From: Mortierella sp. BCC40632
Taxonomy: Eukaryota > Mortierellomycota > Mortierellomycetes > Mortierellales > Mortierellaceae
Reading direction: 5' to 3'
DNA: 64,000 nucleotides
Assembly (NCBI GenBank): GCA_011634665.1
Contig: WAEK01000004.1
Span: 2,671,501-2,735,500 of the forward strand
Part shown: one piece after another, positions 11,089-22,890 of the stretch
Layout of the letters: each line of letters begins with the position of its first letter
Numbering within the stretch: the stretch's first letter is position 1
Notes under the pieces: generated by a model
Seen by the model: only the letters and a program-made list of their open reading frames with translations
Told to the model about the DNA's origin: nothing
Databases searched by the model: none
Made by a program: the position numbers and the translations under genes

Positions 11089-14000
11089 TTAGACCGGTGG
11101 TCGCTGATAACCATGTAATCCATTCTGCTCTCCATTCACTCCATTAACACCACCACTACCATCACCCCGTGGAAAGACAAGAGGCGGAGGTGACACGGAA
11201 TAGTATGGCACAGCAGGAGGAGGTGGAGGGGACGACCCCATCTCATCCTCCGGGAAAAGCAATGCCTGTGTGAACCTTTGTCGTTCAAGAAGCCATTGTT
11301 GTTGTTGTGTATACCGTTCCACCTGAACTTCAAAAAATCGTTCTTCCAGTTGTTGTTGTTGATGAGGTGCAAGGGTGTTCATCCTTGGTATGGTCGTATA
11401 CATGGGCAACGCAGGTTGGAATGCACTCGCCTCCTCAGAACTGGAACCAGTCGCTGCTGCTGCCATCATCATCACCATCATCGAGGCCGTGGTCATGGGC
11501 AGGTTTGGATCGTTCGGGGTTGAACCATACTCTGGAAGAAGCATATTGAGCCCTGTCGGATTGTTGGTAGGATCATTCAGCTCATGGGCAGCCGTCGAAG
11601 TAAAGTTTCCATTCATGGGACTATCAGCGCTAGTCGCTACTGTGGAGGTGTTGGTAGAAAAGTTCGAGTTCAATTGCATGATTTGATCAGGATAGTCTTG
11701 GGCTGAAGGCGAATGATATGGCTCATACCGCTGGGTGCCCAGAGATTCTGGATTCATCATTCCCATTGAGTGCGACTGGCCCTGTAAAGGGCGATGGGGA
11801 AGCGTTCCAGAGCGGGATGGATGTTGCTCAGGTGGTAGAGCAAACTGTTCCTGAAGACTTGTTCCTGACTTGATAGACGATTCGTCCTGTCGACTCTGCT
11901 GCTGCTGCTGCTGCTGCTGCTGCACATTCCATGAATGATCAGAAGGGTGCGAGTGTGCCAACAAAAACTGTTGTAACTGTTGTTCTCGTTGCCTCTCCAA
12001 CAGTGCGCTTTGTGCTGGCCACCTTGGATCCCAGAAATGGCCCTGCTGCGAGCGTGCAGCAGAGTGAGCATTCAAGGGTTCAAACATGAGAGGGGCGGTA
12101 GATCCCATGGAATGCTGGTTGGCCAACTCTGGTGTGGCGATCACTGGGATGGCCTTCTGAAATAGGTTGCCACCATGTCCAGAGGGCGGGGATGTGCTTG
12201 TCACAGACGGAGTGGGCGATAAACTCTTGTAAGAGGGTGAGGATTCAGGAAAGTTGGACAATTGGGCGACTGGTTGGATGGGTGGTTGCGGTGGCTCTAC
12301 GCCCGTGATCGTCTCCCCAAAACTAGGCAATGCAGAATACATTGGTTCTGCAAGAAACAAGTCATGGGTAGCATAAGTGCCTGTGGGTCCTGTCCTGGTG
12401 GTATCCTGAACTGTTGATCTCTGAACGTTTGGAGGAAATAGGATCGGATCCTTTACATCAAGCAATGGCGTGACTAGTACACTTGAAGCAACTGGGGTAT
12501 GGATAGGAGGTAGAAAAGTGTTGGCTGGAGGCGATGCAACTCTATTCAGGGCGATGCCAACATTGGACTGAACCAGTTGGTCATCTGCACTGGCGAGGTT
12601 GCCCCTCATTGCACTGTCTGCGCTTCCTAGAGATTTTGATTCGTCTGGGGTATCGGACGCCTGAACAGGTGACATGAAGGCAGCCTTAGACGAAGACACA
12701 GTAGTAGCCAAAGTCTGAGGGGGTCTCACAGTAAAAGTTGGAGCCGACGGTATCTTGTTCGGAGCAGTAAAGTTGACGCTCGCTGCTGCAAACTGAACAT
12801 TGGAGCCTCTTTGCTTACGGGATCGGCCGCCAGAGTTTGGCTTATAGGTTCGAATAACAAGTCCTGGAAGGTTGGTTGATGTTGACGACGATGACGACGA
12901 CGATGACGACATAGTTGCAGGTGTAACTGTTGCCAGACTGGTTGTAGTGGCTGTAGAGTTTGAGGTGAGGCTTGTGTTAGTGCTGGCAGCAGCAGTGACA
13001 GTAGTTTGGGTGGTCGGGAGCGTGTTTGCGGACTTTGGTTGCGCTAGCGTTCAACAAAAAAACAAAAAAACAAACAAAAAAAAAACGTCAGTCCGGATGC
13101 CTGCAGGTCTTTTAGCATTCTCCATGCTCCAATCAACAGGATGGCTCACAGCAGAGAACATCAATAACAAGAATAAAAGCGCGTACCAGTACCGCTGAAA
13201 AGTTCTGAAATGTTACTTTCGTGAACTTCTCGAGCCTTAATCTCTTCTGTGGAGCCCACTGGGCTCTGGGATTGACGTGGGGCTAGATTGATGCCATGGT
13301 AGGACGACGACTTCGGATCCTGTCGTTGCGAATGCTCCTCCAAATGATTCCCTTTGGAAAACGTATGTCGCTGTTGGTATAACAATCGCATCTCAAAAAA
13401 TCGCATGTTTTTGTAATAGGCTTCCTCATGGAGTAGCTCGTCCCCTGACTTGTTACCACTGGCCGTGCTTTGCTTTAGTACCTTCTCCTTCTCTTGCAGA
13501 GGGTGACCACCCATCCCAGATGCAGCGTGAGTCCCGGTTAAAGAGGCTAGACCGGTTTTAGTCGAGGTTTCTGCCCAACGAGGTATATCTTGAAGACTAT
13601 GAGTCGAGTCTAGGACATCGATTCCGAGCCCTTTCTTCATGGACATTGCCCCATGGTCATTCTCTTGCTCATGCAAGATTGCTGCAAGAGTCCTCTCCAA
13701 AGATCGAAGGCTAACGCCGACACCATCCATAGTCCAGTGGTAAATGGAAAACTTGCGGAGAGAGCCAAGGGTTCGATGAAACTGATCCACAGAGCGATCC
13801 CTTCTCCGAATGGACTCGATAAACGTCGGGTTAGGTCCCAAGTGATTCGCGCCTTTATCGTAGAATCGCATGGGCGCAGGCACTGCGGCACATATCAAGT
13901 GCACTCTTGCGGCATGGAGCAAGACAAAAGCACCAGCTCCAAATCGCTCAAGGTGAGAGATATTGGGGCATCGCTCAACCAGACTTGTAATTCGGCGGGC

Positions 14001-15800
14001 CGCTTGGCTACATACTGTCATGGAATGACAGCCCTCCATGGTCGGCAACTCATTCTTTTCAAATGGACATTGTTCATACTTTGTGGTGGGAGTGACCGGC
14101 ATGAGCTCACCAACACGAATGCTGGGTCGGTGTAGGAGAATCAAGATGGTATAGTACAATGCGTGAATAATGTCTAAAAAAATACATGAGTGTACAAAGA
14201 CGACATGGGGCCTAGTGTGAACAAGATACCGGGGCAAGTAGAGTTTTCATGACAACAATATAAAAAGTCGAAAAGCTGACTCTAAAAGGGAGCGTCGGTT
14301 ACCTCCATAGGGATTCGGAGTTGTCTGTAATGTATTCCATTGAAGGTGGGATGGCAGTCCCTGAACCCACTCTGCCAGTTCCTTGTCCAGGTCCATCGCC
14401 ATCTGGTCCTGTCTTTGATTCCCGAAGCGTTGCCGGATAAGCATTTGTGTTTGGGCTGTTTTTGTCTTTTTGGGATGAGATCTCTTTTGGCCAGTTGCTG
14501 CCGTTTTATTGACATTGCTGGCTGGAGATTCGCTAGAGCCGCTACTAAACTTTTCTGATAGAATTTCCCGTTCCCAGAGCCGCGAGATTGATGGAGTAGA
14601 TGTTCCAGTAGTAGTCGTTGTTGTCTTTGTCCGCTTTCTTGGTCCAGGGACCTCCGGAGGTGAGCCCGCGTCGTCCGAGGAGGATGCTCTTGTGCTCATC
14701 CCTACTCCCGTGCCAAGACCGGTGCTTGAACTATACACCGTGTTATTCCCTGAGGTCGCATGACCAGTCGAGTTGGTTGGATAAAAGGCGACAAACACCT
14801 TCCCCATCAACATTGACAAGTGGACCAGATTAGACAGATGCTCGACCATAACCTGATCCATGACCTGATCCTTGGCCTCCAAGTCTAGTCTCGGTTTTTC
14901 CGCGCCACAGTCTCTGTCCTGAATCAGAAACGGTCTCCCATACGATGCTCCCTGCGACCGGTCGTACACGTAAAGGCACCACCAGGTTCGATTCCGATAC
15001 TCGACCTGCGCCGGAGGGATCAGGCCCCAGCCAGAGCAGTTGCGGTTCAAACCCAGATCAAGACCCATTCGGACCGCCATTCCGGCATACATGTATCCCT
15101 TTGAGAATAGGCTTTGGTTCTTGGACTCTTCCAGGTACTTGCCTAAAAGGAACAGTGCCTGGACAGTCGACAGTCGAGGACTATCCAAAAACTCATCCAC
15201 GAGACGACTAGCTGCACGACTATAAGTTTCGCCGGCGGTCTGCGCTCGCGATGGATCAGAGCGACAGAGTGGGTCTGTCGAGTACTTGGAGGCGATGGCA
15301 AAGATGGAGAGGAGGAGAAGTGGCGAAGGCGAGGAGTGTGGATCGTCGTACTCTTCCAGGAAGATGGAGGGAAGGACAGGGATATAGGGGTTGATCTTAC
15401 TCATGAAGAGCACAATGAGCTCGCGTGCCAACCGAGGCGGTGGGAACTGTGAGAGTACTGACGCCGAGCGTGCGACGGCTGGAAGAGTCGCGTCGCAGCC
15501 ATACGCTCGTGATATACGACCATGACGAGTAAAATTGGTTGGTGTAGTTGAACGTGGTGGAAGATGAGACGGGGCGTTAACGGTGGGTTGGGTAAATGGA
15601 CCAGTGGGTGGGATCGAGTGAGAATGCTCAGGGTGATCGGTGGATGTGGAATGGGGAGTGTCAGGTGAGAGAATGGGTAGTGCCGGCCGGGTGCTAAGGA
15701 AGAATGGTGAAGATTCACCGATGAAATGACCCTCTCGACCAAGACTGTAATGGTCAAAGAGAGCTTCGAGGTGACGCAGGTTGTAGGGGAGAGGGTTCAT
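11089..15800 (-). CDS. Fungal_trans domain transcription regulator lacking a visible Zn2Cys6 cluster
   Basis: Three exons on the minus strand, 15800-14303, 14173-13187 and 13043-11089, give 1479 residues. Residues about 124-345 match the fungal-specific transcription factor domain (PF04082 type): RELIVLFMSKINPYIPVLPS, then ATA-type helices, GYMYAGMAVRMGLDLGLN and RNRTWWCLYVYDRSQG. The exon 1/2 join gives IIHALYYTILILLHRP, a typical late motif of this domain. The remaining C-terminal part (about 830-1479) is low complexity with a poly-Gln run near residue 1200 and many Pro/Ser stretches, resembling an activation region. No CX2CX6C pattern occurs before the domain, so the usual DNA-binding cluster is absent from this model. 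Donor 2 could be GTACTG or GTACGC, six bases apart. A TATA box lies about 100 bp upstream of the ATG. Target genes are unknown. Confidence 0.8.
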
Positions 15801-16350
15801 GGCGCATAAGAACTACAATCCAGGGGCTGGAGAGCAGGTGCGCTGATGGAGTTTAGAGATGAGAAAGAATGGCAGGGCGAAGCAGCAGACAGCCCGCGAG
15901 TTTTATAGCCGGATGAGTTTATACCCGGCCATGATGATGACCAAAAGAGGACATGCAGTTGCCGAGTGAATCCCGATCATTCTTCATTCGATTTCAAATT
16001 TTTGTCCGAGTCTGACTAAAAGACTGGAAAAACGCCGTTGCGCGAAAAAAAAAAAAAAGTCGATCCTCCTGTTGCAAAAATAGTCTGTCATCACACATAA
16101 TTATCGTCTGCACAGCCTACGGTCACATTAAATTTTCTCTGATCATCGTCCAGCAAGGGCAAGGGGTGGCACCAAGGAAGGAGGCGGAGCGAAGAGTTCT
16201 CTCCTCCACATCCACGCCCCGCCTTGCATTCCTTCAATAACCCCCCCCCCCTGTGGCTCTCGTTATGGAATCCTGTCAAATCTTTTATTGGCCAGTGATC
16301 TTCAACTCCCCTCTTGCCCTGCCACACCCTTTTTTTACCTTGGTTTCATC
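15801..16350. other. Promoter region of the regulator and 3' flank of the CRAL-TRIO gene
   Basis: 550 bp holding a TATA box on the minus strand (15901-15907), an A15 run (about 16046-16060) and a C10 run (about 16241-16250). No Cys-rich exon that could supply a zinc cluster was found on the minus strand. Confidence 0.55.
15901..15907 (-). promoter_or_regulatory. TATA box of the Fungal_trans regulator gene
   Basis: TATAAAA on the minus strand about 100 bp upstream of the ATG at 15800. Its position supports this start and argues against a missing upstream coding exon in the main transcript. Confidence 0.5.
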
Positions 16351-17601
16351 CTAGTTCTCATATGTCCAGGCTGTACTTCCGTCCGCCTGGAGCACTGGCG
16401 CCTCGGATCGATGGTACAGATTTCGCGCCCGGATATATGGGTCTAGTCGGAAGTATGCAACTCTCAGCTCCTTTGTAAGCTCTAGCCGTTCGGCCTCGAT
16501 CACCTCCTCGGAACGCGCTCCTTCTGTCTGATTACAAGTTGTCCATTCACGCGTCAAAGCCTCGAACTTCCACATGATCGCTTTCCATTCATCCATGCGT
16601 TGTTCTTTGGCTTCCATATCCTTCATTTGACTGTTCTCAGTCTCAGTAGATGGAATGTATTTGTAAACAAACTTGTCCTTTCCTCCTTCGAAACGATCCG
16701 GCAGATGTTCTGCATCAATAAACTCGGTCAGTTCCTTGTCACTCCTCGTGAACCGGATCTTGGACGCGACTACGGGATCGAGCCAGGGTTCAATGATCTT
16801 CCAGACACCCCAGAAAACGAATGGGGCTTTATGGATGACTAGCACACCCAGAGATTCGGGGTAGTAGGCCTCGAAGCATTGCACCAAGAACTTGACAAAA
16901 CTAGGGTAAAGAGTCAAATTCGATTGTCGATCAGATCATGATTGTAGCGATACCATTGGCTAGGCGCTTTGTGGTCAAGAATGAACCTTGAGAACGTACC
17001 CATAGTCCATGTTGGCAAGACCGAATCCAGTCATATCGAAAATCAAGCATGCTGTCTCGACAGGGGGCTGGATCATCAGCCGACCAGTCTCCATCACATA
17101 GACGGTAAACCTTTCTAGAGCCTTTGGATCTTGGTCCGATGGTTTGTGTAATCGAACATTAATGTATCTGTGGAGATAAAAGGTGAAATGAATCAGCCTA
17201 CAACACCCGATCATTGTTTTTCATATACACCATTCCTCAGGATTCGAACCAGAGGGGGTACAGGAAAGGAGCAGGGGAGCCTTACACGACTGGACGTCCG
17301 AGCTTGTCTGTGCCGTGGATATAGGATTTACCCATTTCCAATTGGATCTTGAATCCACGGTATTTCGCGCCAAGTGCATCCTCGTTGTTAGACTTGACCT
17401 CTTCGACGTCGTCCTCAAGTCTCCACTTGAATGCCTTTAGAATCATTGTCATACCATTCGACACGTTCCACTTGCGTGCCCTCAGGAATCTCAGGAGCAA
17501 TGAATCTAGGATAGAGGGAATGATGGTGAGTGGTTACTTTAGGCAATAGGATTACCAAGTCTGAAATGCGGTAGAAGAGTAGAGTAGGTGGTAAAACCAT
17601 G

Positions 17602-17638
<37 letters not shown>

Positions 17639-18097
17639 TTTTAGCCTACCTGGATGGTCGCCCAAAATGTTATTCCATAGGGCGAGACGGAGCTGCTCTG
17701 GAGTAAGGCCAATATCAGCCAGATTAATTCGAGTCGGGGTAGATGTCACTGTGGACTCGGGTACATCCGAGGCGCCTGTAGAGCCTGGTCCCGAGGAGCC
17801 CTTCGAAGTGCCAAACCAACCCTTCTTCACCGTTGCAGTTGCAGTGATAGCTGTCTTGGACTTGATGGAGCTACTGTCACCTGTGGAGCTGGCGCTGCTG
17901 GCCGCACTACTGCCAGGTACAGGCGGAGCAAAATCGGTCGTGGAAGGAGGTGCAAAGCCGGAGTGGTTATTGTTTTCGCTTGCATCGAGAATGTGAAAAA
18001 TCTCGGCCCACATCTGCTTGAGGTATTCTTTCTGGTCCGTGGTCAACTTGCCAACGAGGCCAGTCCCAGGCGGAGTAGGGAGTTCTGTCTTGGGCAT
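16351..18097 (-). CDS. CRAL-TRIO (Sec14-like) lipid-transfer protein, paralogue 1
   Basis: Four exons on the minus strand, 18097-17650, 17505-17286, 17167-17000 and 16900-16351, join to 461 residues. Order: an N-terminal PPGTG..G.LT.DQ segment, a Ser/Thr/Ala-rich linker, the CRAL-TRIO N-terminal helices with DSLLLRFLRARKWNV (about 150-164), then the lipid-binding CRAL-TRIO domain (about 215-350) with VCxIFD-type strands, FEAYYPESLG, APFVFWGVWK and PWLDPVVASK. Such proteins bind and transfer phosphatidylinositol or related lipids; the layout recalls yeast Csr1/Sfh2, but the exact ligand is inferred. It lies in tandem with a second copy 1 kb upstream on the same strand, with intron positions 1 and 2 shared and an extra third intron (16901-16999). 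Intron 1 carries a 31-nt homopolymer (17603-17633). Confidence 0.87.
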
Positions 18098-18590
18098 TCT
18101 GGATAGACTTTAAACAAAGAAAGCAAGGGTGCAAGTATGGAGGATCGGGGTTTCCACTCGAGTCTATCGATCGTATGTTCGACAGAGTGACGGGCAAGAA
18201 AAAAAATAATAAAAATAAAAGGGTGAGTGGGGATGTGATGGTTGATGAGCAGACTCGGAGATGGAGATGGAGGCAGAGGGGTGAGATGGAGATGAGTTGT
18301 GGATGGATGGATGGATGGAAAAAGAGATGGAGAGAGAGAGAGAGAAGGAGAGAAATAGAGGAATAGAGAAATAGAAAGAGAGTGAGTGAGCGTCGTGCAA
18401 AAAGGTAATATCCATTCCCAACCATCAGCCAGCCAAACCAAGGCACCACCCGAACAAGTGGCGCTGCAGCTGGTCCTTTCTCTCTCTTTGGCAGGCGAGA
18501 CACACGTAGTCGGGTTGAGCATGGGCCATTCTGTCCTGGGCGAGAAGCGACAAAATAGTATCGTTGTCCCCTCGTGGCCACACGACCCTC

Positions 18591-18637
<47 letters not shown>

Positions 18638-19100
18638 CAAACCCCCTTCTTTCTTCACTCTCTTTGTTCACTCTCTCTCTCTCTCTGTCTCTTCTAGCCT
18701 GAATCAACACACTTCTTGTTAACCCCCCCCCCCTCTTCTCTCCATCCATCTCCACACACACCACCACCACCAGCCTGACCGCCTTGTTGTCACCAGCCTG
18801 ACTGCATTGGCCACCAAACTCTCTTCTACATCTCACCCCTTCAATCTGCCACCACATGCCCCGGTCGCCTGCACAAGGGGGGAATTAATCTCCACACCCC
18901 CACGACCCCCCACACACACAATGACCAGCTTGTCTCTCTGCTGACTAGCAAAGGAGCAGGCGAGAGCATAGACAGGCGTCTTTGAAGAAAGAAAGCTGGT
19001 ATATATGTTTATTCATTTTGTTCATTCTAACTAATCTTTTTGCTGACTAGAGAGAAGGAGAGAGAGGTCGCGCGCGTTTTTTGTTTTGTTCCTAGACAAT
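18098..19100. other. Intergenic region between the CRAL-TRIO paralogues
   Basis: About 1 kb. It is GA-rich on the plus strand (18320-18380 and 18597-18634), hence CT-rich upstream of the downstream gene, as for the SSH4-like gene. Includes a C10 run near 18724-18733 and CA-rich DNA. Open frames are simple repeats only. Confidence 0.6.
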
Positions 19101-20702
19101 CTAGTTGTCATACACCCAGGAGACACTACCATCGGTCTGGGCAACTGGAGGGTGTACACTCTGACGATGGAACATGTTTCTTGCACGGATATAAGGATCC
19201 ATTTTGAAGAAGGCCTTTCTCAGATCCTTGGCACATTGTTCACGCTCACCCTCAATCTCTTGTTCAGTTCGACCACTTGCCTCAGGAGTTCCAAAGTTGA
19301 TCCATTCTCGGGTCAACTTTTCGAAATTCCAGAAAGTGGATTCCCATGCTTTAACAACCTCTTCCTTGGTCGCTGTGTCCTCCATGCACTTGTTCTCATC
19401 GGGTTGTGAATGGACGTATGCGTATTTGTACTTGTCCTTGCCACTCTTGTATCGGTCGGGCAAGTGGTTAGCGGGAATATATTGAGTCATCTCGTTATCA
19501 TTGCGTGTGAATCGGACCTTGGAGGCAACGACGGGATCCAACCAGGGCTCAATCACCTTCCACACACCCCAGAAGACGAATGGAGCTCCATGAATGATAA
19601 TACGACCCAAGGACTCGGGGTAGTAAGCCTCAAAGACTGTGACCAAGTACTTGACCATAGCAAAGTCCATGTTGGCGAGTGTGAATCCTGTCAGGTCAAA
19701 GACCAAGCATACTGTCTCCACAGGGAACTCGAGCAACACACGACCAGCCTCCATCACATAGACGGTCAATCTCTCGAGGGTTTTAGCAGGCTGCTCATTG
19801 GGCTTGTGAAGACGAACATTCAAGTAGCTAATAGGGGGTAAAAAAAGTAGAAAGAAATGGATTAGCCAAAGGTGCACAGATACAGTTTTTTCTTTTTTTT
19901 TTCCTTGATTGGCAAATGCAATGCAGATATTTCGCTGGTCCTTTCCCCTTTTTCTCTACTTACGCGACAATACGGTTGTCCACATCTGTGCCATGGATAT
20001 AGAATTTGCCGCTCTCGAGCTGTTCAAAGAACTTGGGATACTCAGCATTCAACTGAACATCGGACGAATACTTGACAGCAGAGATATCTTCATCCAGACG
20101 CCACTTGAAGGCCTTGAACAACATGTTCAATGCATTGATCGTATTCCACTTGCGGGCACGGATAAATCGGAGAAGCAACGAATCTATAGAGGAAGGGAAA
20201 GAAAAAAAAGGTGAATGGAAAAAGGTCAGTTCTAAAGTCTCTTTCTGTTTCGTTTTGACTGCATAAAATCAATGCTTGGTCCTTTCTTTTCTTTTTTTCC
20301 TCCTCTGCTTTTCCATTTACCTGGATGGTCACCCATGGCGTTATCCCAGAGGAGGGGTCGGAGCTTGTCGACAGAGAGACCAAGGTCAGTCAAAGAGATC
20401 TTGGACATGCCAGGTCCGTGTCCAGCAGCCTTGGCATCCTCCTCGGCCTTGGCCGACTTGTTCTTTGAGAACCAACCTGCCTTGGCAGCAGCTTGGGTTG
20501 TGGCCGACTGTGCTCCCGAGCTCATTGCCTCCTTCTCGACCTCCTTGACCATGTCCGAAGGAACGACGGCCTCGCCAGAGTCGGCAATCGAGAAGATGAT
20601 GGACCAAACCTCCTTGAGCTTGGCCTTTTGATCGGGGGTCAATGAGCCAACATGACCCGTGCCTGGGGGAGTGAGGAGATCGCCTTTTGCGAGTTTACCC
20701 AT
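19101..20702 (-). CDS. CRAL-TRIO (Sec14-like) lipid-transfer protein, paralogue 2
   Basis: Three exons on the minus strand, 20702-20321, 20183-19964 and 19827-19101, join to 442 residues. The layout matches the neighbour: TPPGTGHVGSLTPDQ at the N-terminus, an Ala/Lys-rich linker, DSLLLRFIRARKWN (about 128-141), a CRAL-TRIO domain with CLVFDLTGFTLANMD, FEAYYPESLGRIIIHG and PWLDPVVASKVRFTR, and a C-terminal region ending near VSWVYDN. The exon 2 donor is a consensus GTAAGT. The first two introns sit at the same codon positions and phases as in paralogue 1; the third intron of paralogue 1 is absent, since the codons around ANMDFAMVKYL are continuous. A TATA box lies about 150 bp upstream. Role inferred from the family: phospholipid binding and transfer, Csr1-like. 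Confidence 0.9.
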
Positions 20703-22890
20703 GATGAAAGAGTGGTAAGAAGAGGAGGTAACAAGAAGTAAAAGATGGCGGTCGGTGGGGGCGACTTGGATGAGTTGCGAAAAGAGAAGTTGTTCTTGCG
20801 TCGTTTGACTGTGAGGAAAGACACAAATGAAAGTGGGGGAACCTCTGGCTTTTTATAGTTGGTCAATGGCTTAGCAAAGTTGGGGAAAGAGGATGAAGAA
20901 GAGTGAGGAGTGAGCAGCAAATCCTATCAAGAGAAGGAAAAAAAAGAGACGAAAATTGCTCTCGGCTTTTTTTTTTCCTTGTGAAAGTTGGACCAACGGC
21001 TGGGCCCACTACTCAGCTTCGCTGCTCAGTGTCTTTGTGTTGCCCTTGCTTCGGATCAGTGCCAACTTTGCAGGCCCCGCACTGGGCGAGAAATAGTGTG
21101 GGTGGTGTGTGTGGAGAGAGCACATTTTGAACTGACCACTCCGCCGTTTCGCACACAAGCCGAGAGAGATATGAGACAGGGCCACTGTTGGGTCATGAGA
21201 GGGGGGGGGTTTGTATCCACATTTTAATTGCCCTCTATGCTCTCATGGTCCAGCCGGCGACCTGCGCCCTGTGCGACTCTTTTTAAAAGCACCTGAAAGC
21301 CATTTGCGCTCACAGGTCCATGCTAAGGATGCTATGAAAAAAAGAGGGGTTGGTACTGGTCGAGGCTATCATGTCCTATACATCTGTATCATAATCCTTA
21401 AGCCCGATGGTCAGTTTTTGGGGCAATGGAGCCGGTGAACACGCTATTATCGTTGCTTCTCCCCACAATCAGTACCAACGTGAAAGTCCTGCCAAAGTGC
21501 TCTGGTAGCCAGTATTCATCATCTCGTATCAAAAAAAAAAAAAAAAAAAAAAACAAAACTCATTTTCCTTTTTACTGTTGGCCATGGACAGATCTGTGCC
21601 TCACATCTCCCTTTCTGGCACATGAATTTTGCCAGCGAGAATGTCGGAGCCGACAATTCTCTTCTTTCTAAGGCACGGTTCTCTCCTGCATCCTCTTCTT
21701 TCGCTAGTGGTTACGTATGCTATTTCCCTTTGGTGCCATGCGCATGTCTATCCATTAATTCTGTGCTACAGCTCCTTTGCCTCTCGGCTAGCAGCCTGTT
21801 CAAAAAAAAAAAAAAAAAAAGTCGAGTGAGCTAGGGGGCTAGCACTGATGCTGGGGCATGACTGTCAATGTAGGGAGCAGCAAAGATAAGATCCCAGCGA
21901 AAGAGTGCTTACAGAGTGTCGACATGATAGTGTAGTTGTGGAGCAGGCGACGTTCTCATAGGTCTATTTTTTTTCGGGGTTATTGAACCTGTGGTGTGCG
22001 TGGTGTAGTGGAGAGAGAGAGAGAGTGGAGGTGAAGGGTGGAGCGACAACCGCATAAAGTGTAATTTGTGGGATAGGGAATACAGAGACAGGGGAGGAGG
22101 GTTTTTTTTATTTCGCTCTTTCTCTCTCCCACAGTGACCAGAACTGTATGTAAGCTCAGCTCAGCCGTTAAAAGCGCCTTCTTGACATCCGTCTCCAGGA
22201 CCACACGTGTTTCTCTGTTGTATAGACTGCAATCTTGTATGCCGGCCGATATCCCTCTTCATATCATGTAACCTCCCCTGTGCTGTGTGATACTTGGATG
22301 CATACAGGAAACATATGCCTAATTTGCTGAGGTTGTCTATTTTTTTCTTACTTCCCCAACGTCGGGCAAAGCTTACAACACCCTTTTCTCCTTGACGTTG
22401 GTCGATTATGGCAAGCGCGTGCGAATGATTGCCAAGCGCATGGGGGAAGAAGGGTCCGAGGTTCGACTGTCACTTTTTCGCGTCCAAAGTCGACTCTTTC
22501 ATAGCACTCCTGCTGGTTGCAGTCTCTTGGTGCCGTTTCAGCCCCTAGGTCTAGGTCCTTTTATCTTTTATCTTTTATCTTTTTTTCATCCTCCTAGGAC
22601 TTCTTGGAAGGAACGCGTTATTGAGTGTTGCTGGTTGTGCCTTCTCCAGGACAATGCCAGATCACGTGTATAGTAGAGAGAGAGAGAGAGTGTGTGAGAG
22701 AGGGTCAAAGATGGAGTGATGATCTGGACTAGAGGGCCCTCTTGGCTCTCATCATTTTCGAGCAAGAACAAAAGCACGGCACAAAAGCCAACCCAGCACG
22801 CACGCACGAGGTCCATACCACCACAAAGATATATTCAGTCGGACGGGCATTCGAAAAAAAGAGTTTAGAGTGGAAAAAAAAAAAAAAAAA
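20703..22890. other. Intergenic region, no gene seen
   Basis: About 2.2 kb between the divergent CRAL-TRIO and TRAPPC5 genes. It contains the minus-strand TATA box at 20850-20857, A and T homopolymers (about 21531-21553, 21801-21818) and short GA runs. Open frames up to about 100 codons show no domain or signal. Confidence 0.55.
20850..20857 (-). promoter_or_regulatory. TATA box of CRAL-TRIO paralogue 2
   Basis: TATAAAAA on the minus strand, about 150 bp upstream of the start codon at 20702. Confidence 0.5.

Noticed and set aside
16091..16327. Minus-strand frame with two cysteines as a missing zinc-cluster exon
   Set aside because: The cysteine spacing does not fit CX2CX6C, and it lies upstream of the regulator's TATA box.
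17221..17285. tRNA-like T-loop GGTTCGAATCC on the minus strand
   Set aside because: It lies in an intron of CRAL-TRIO paralogue 1; the T stem has a mismatch and no matching acceptor or anticodon arm is found upstream.
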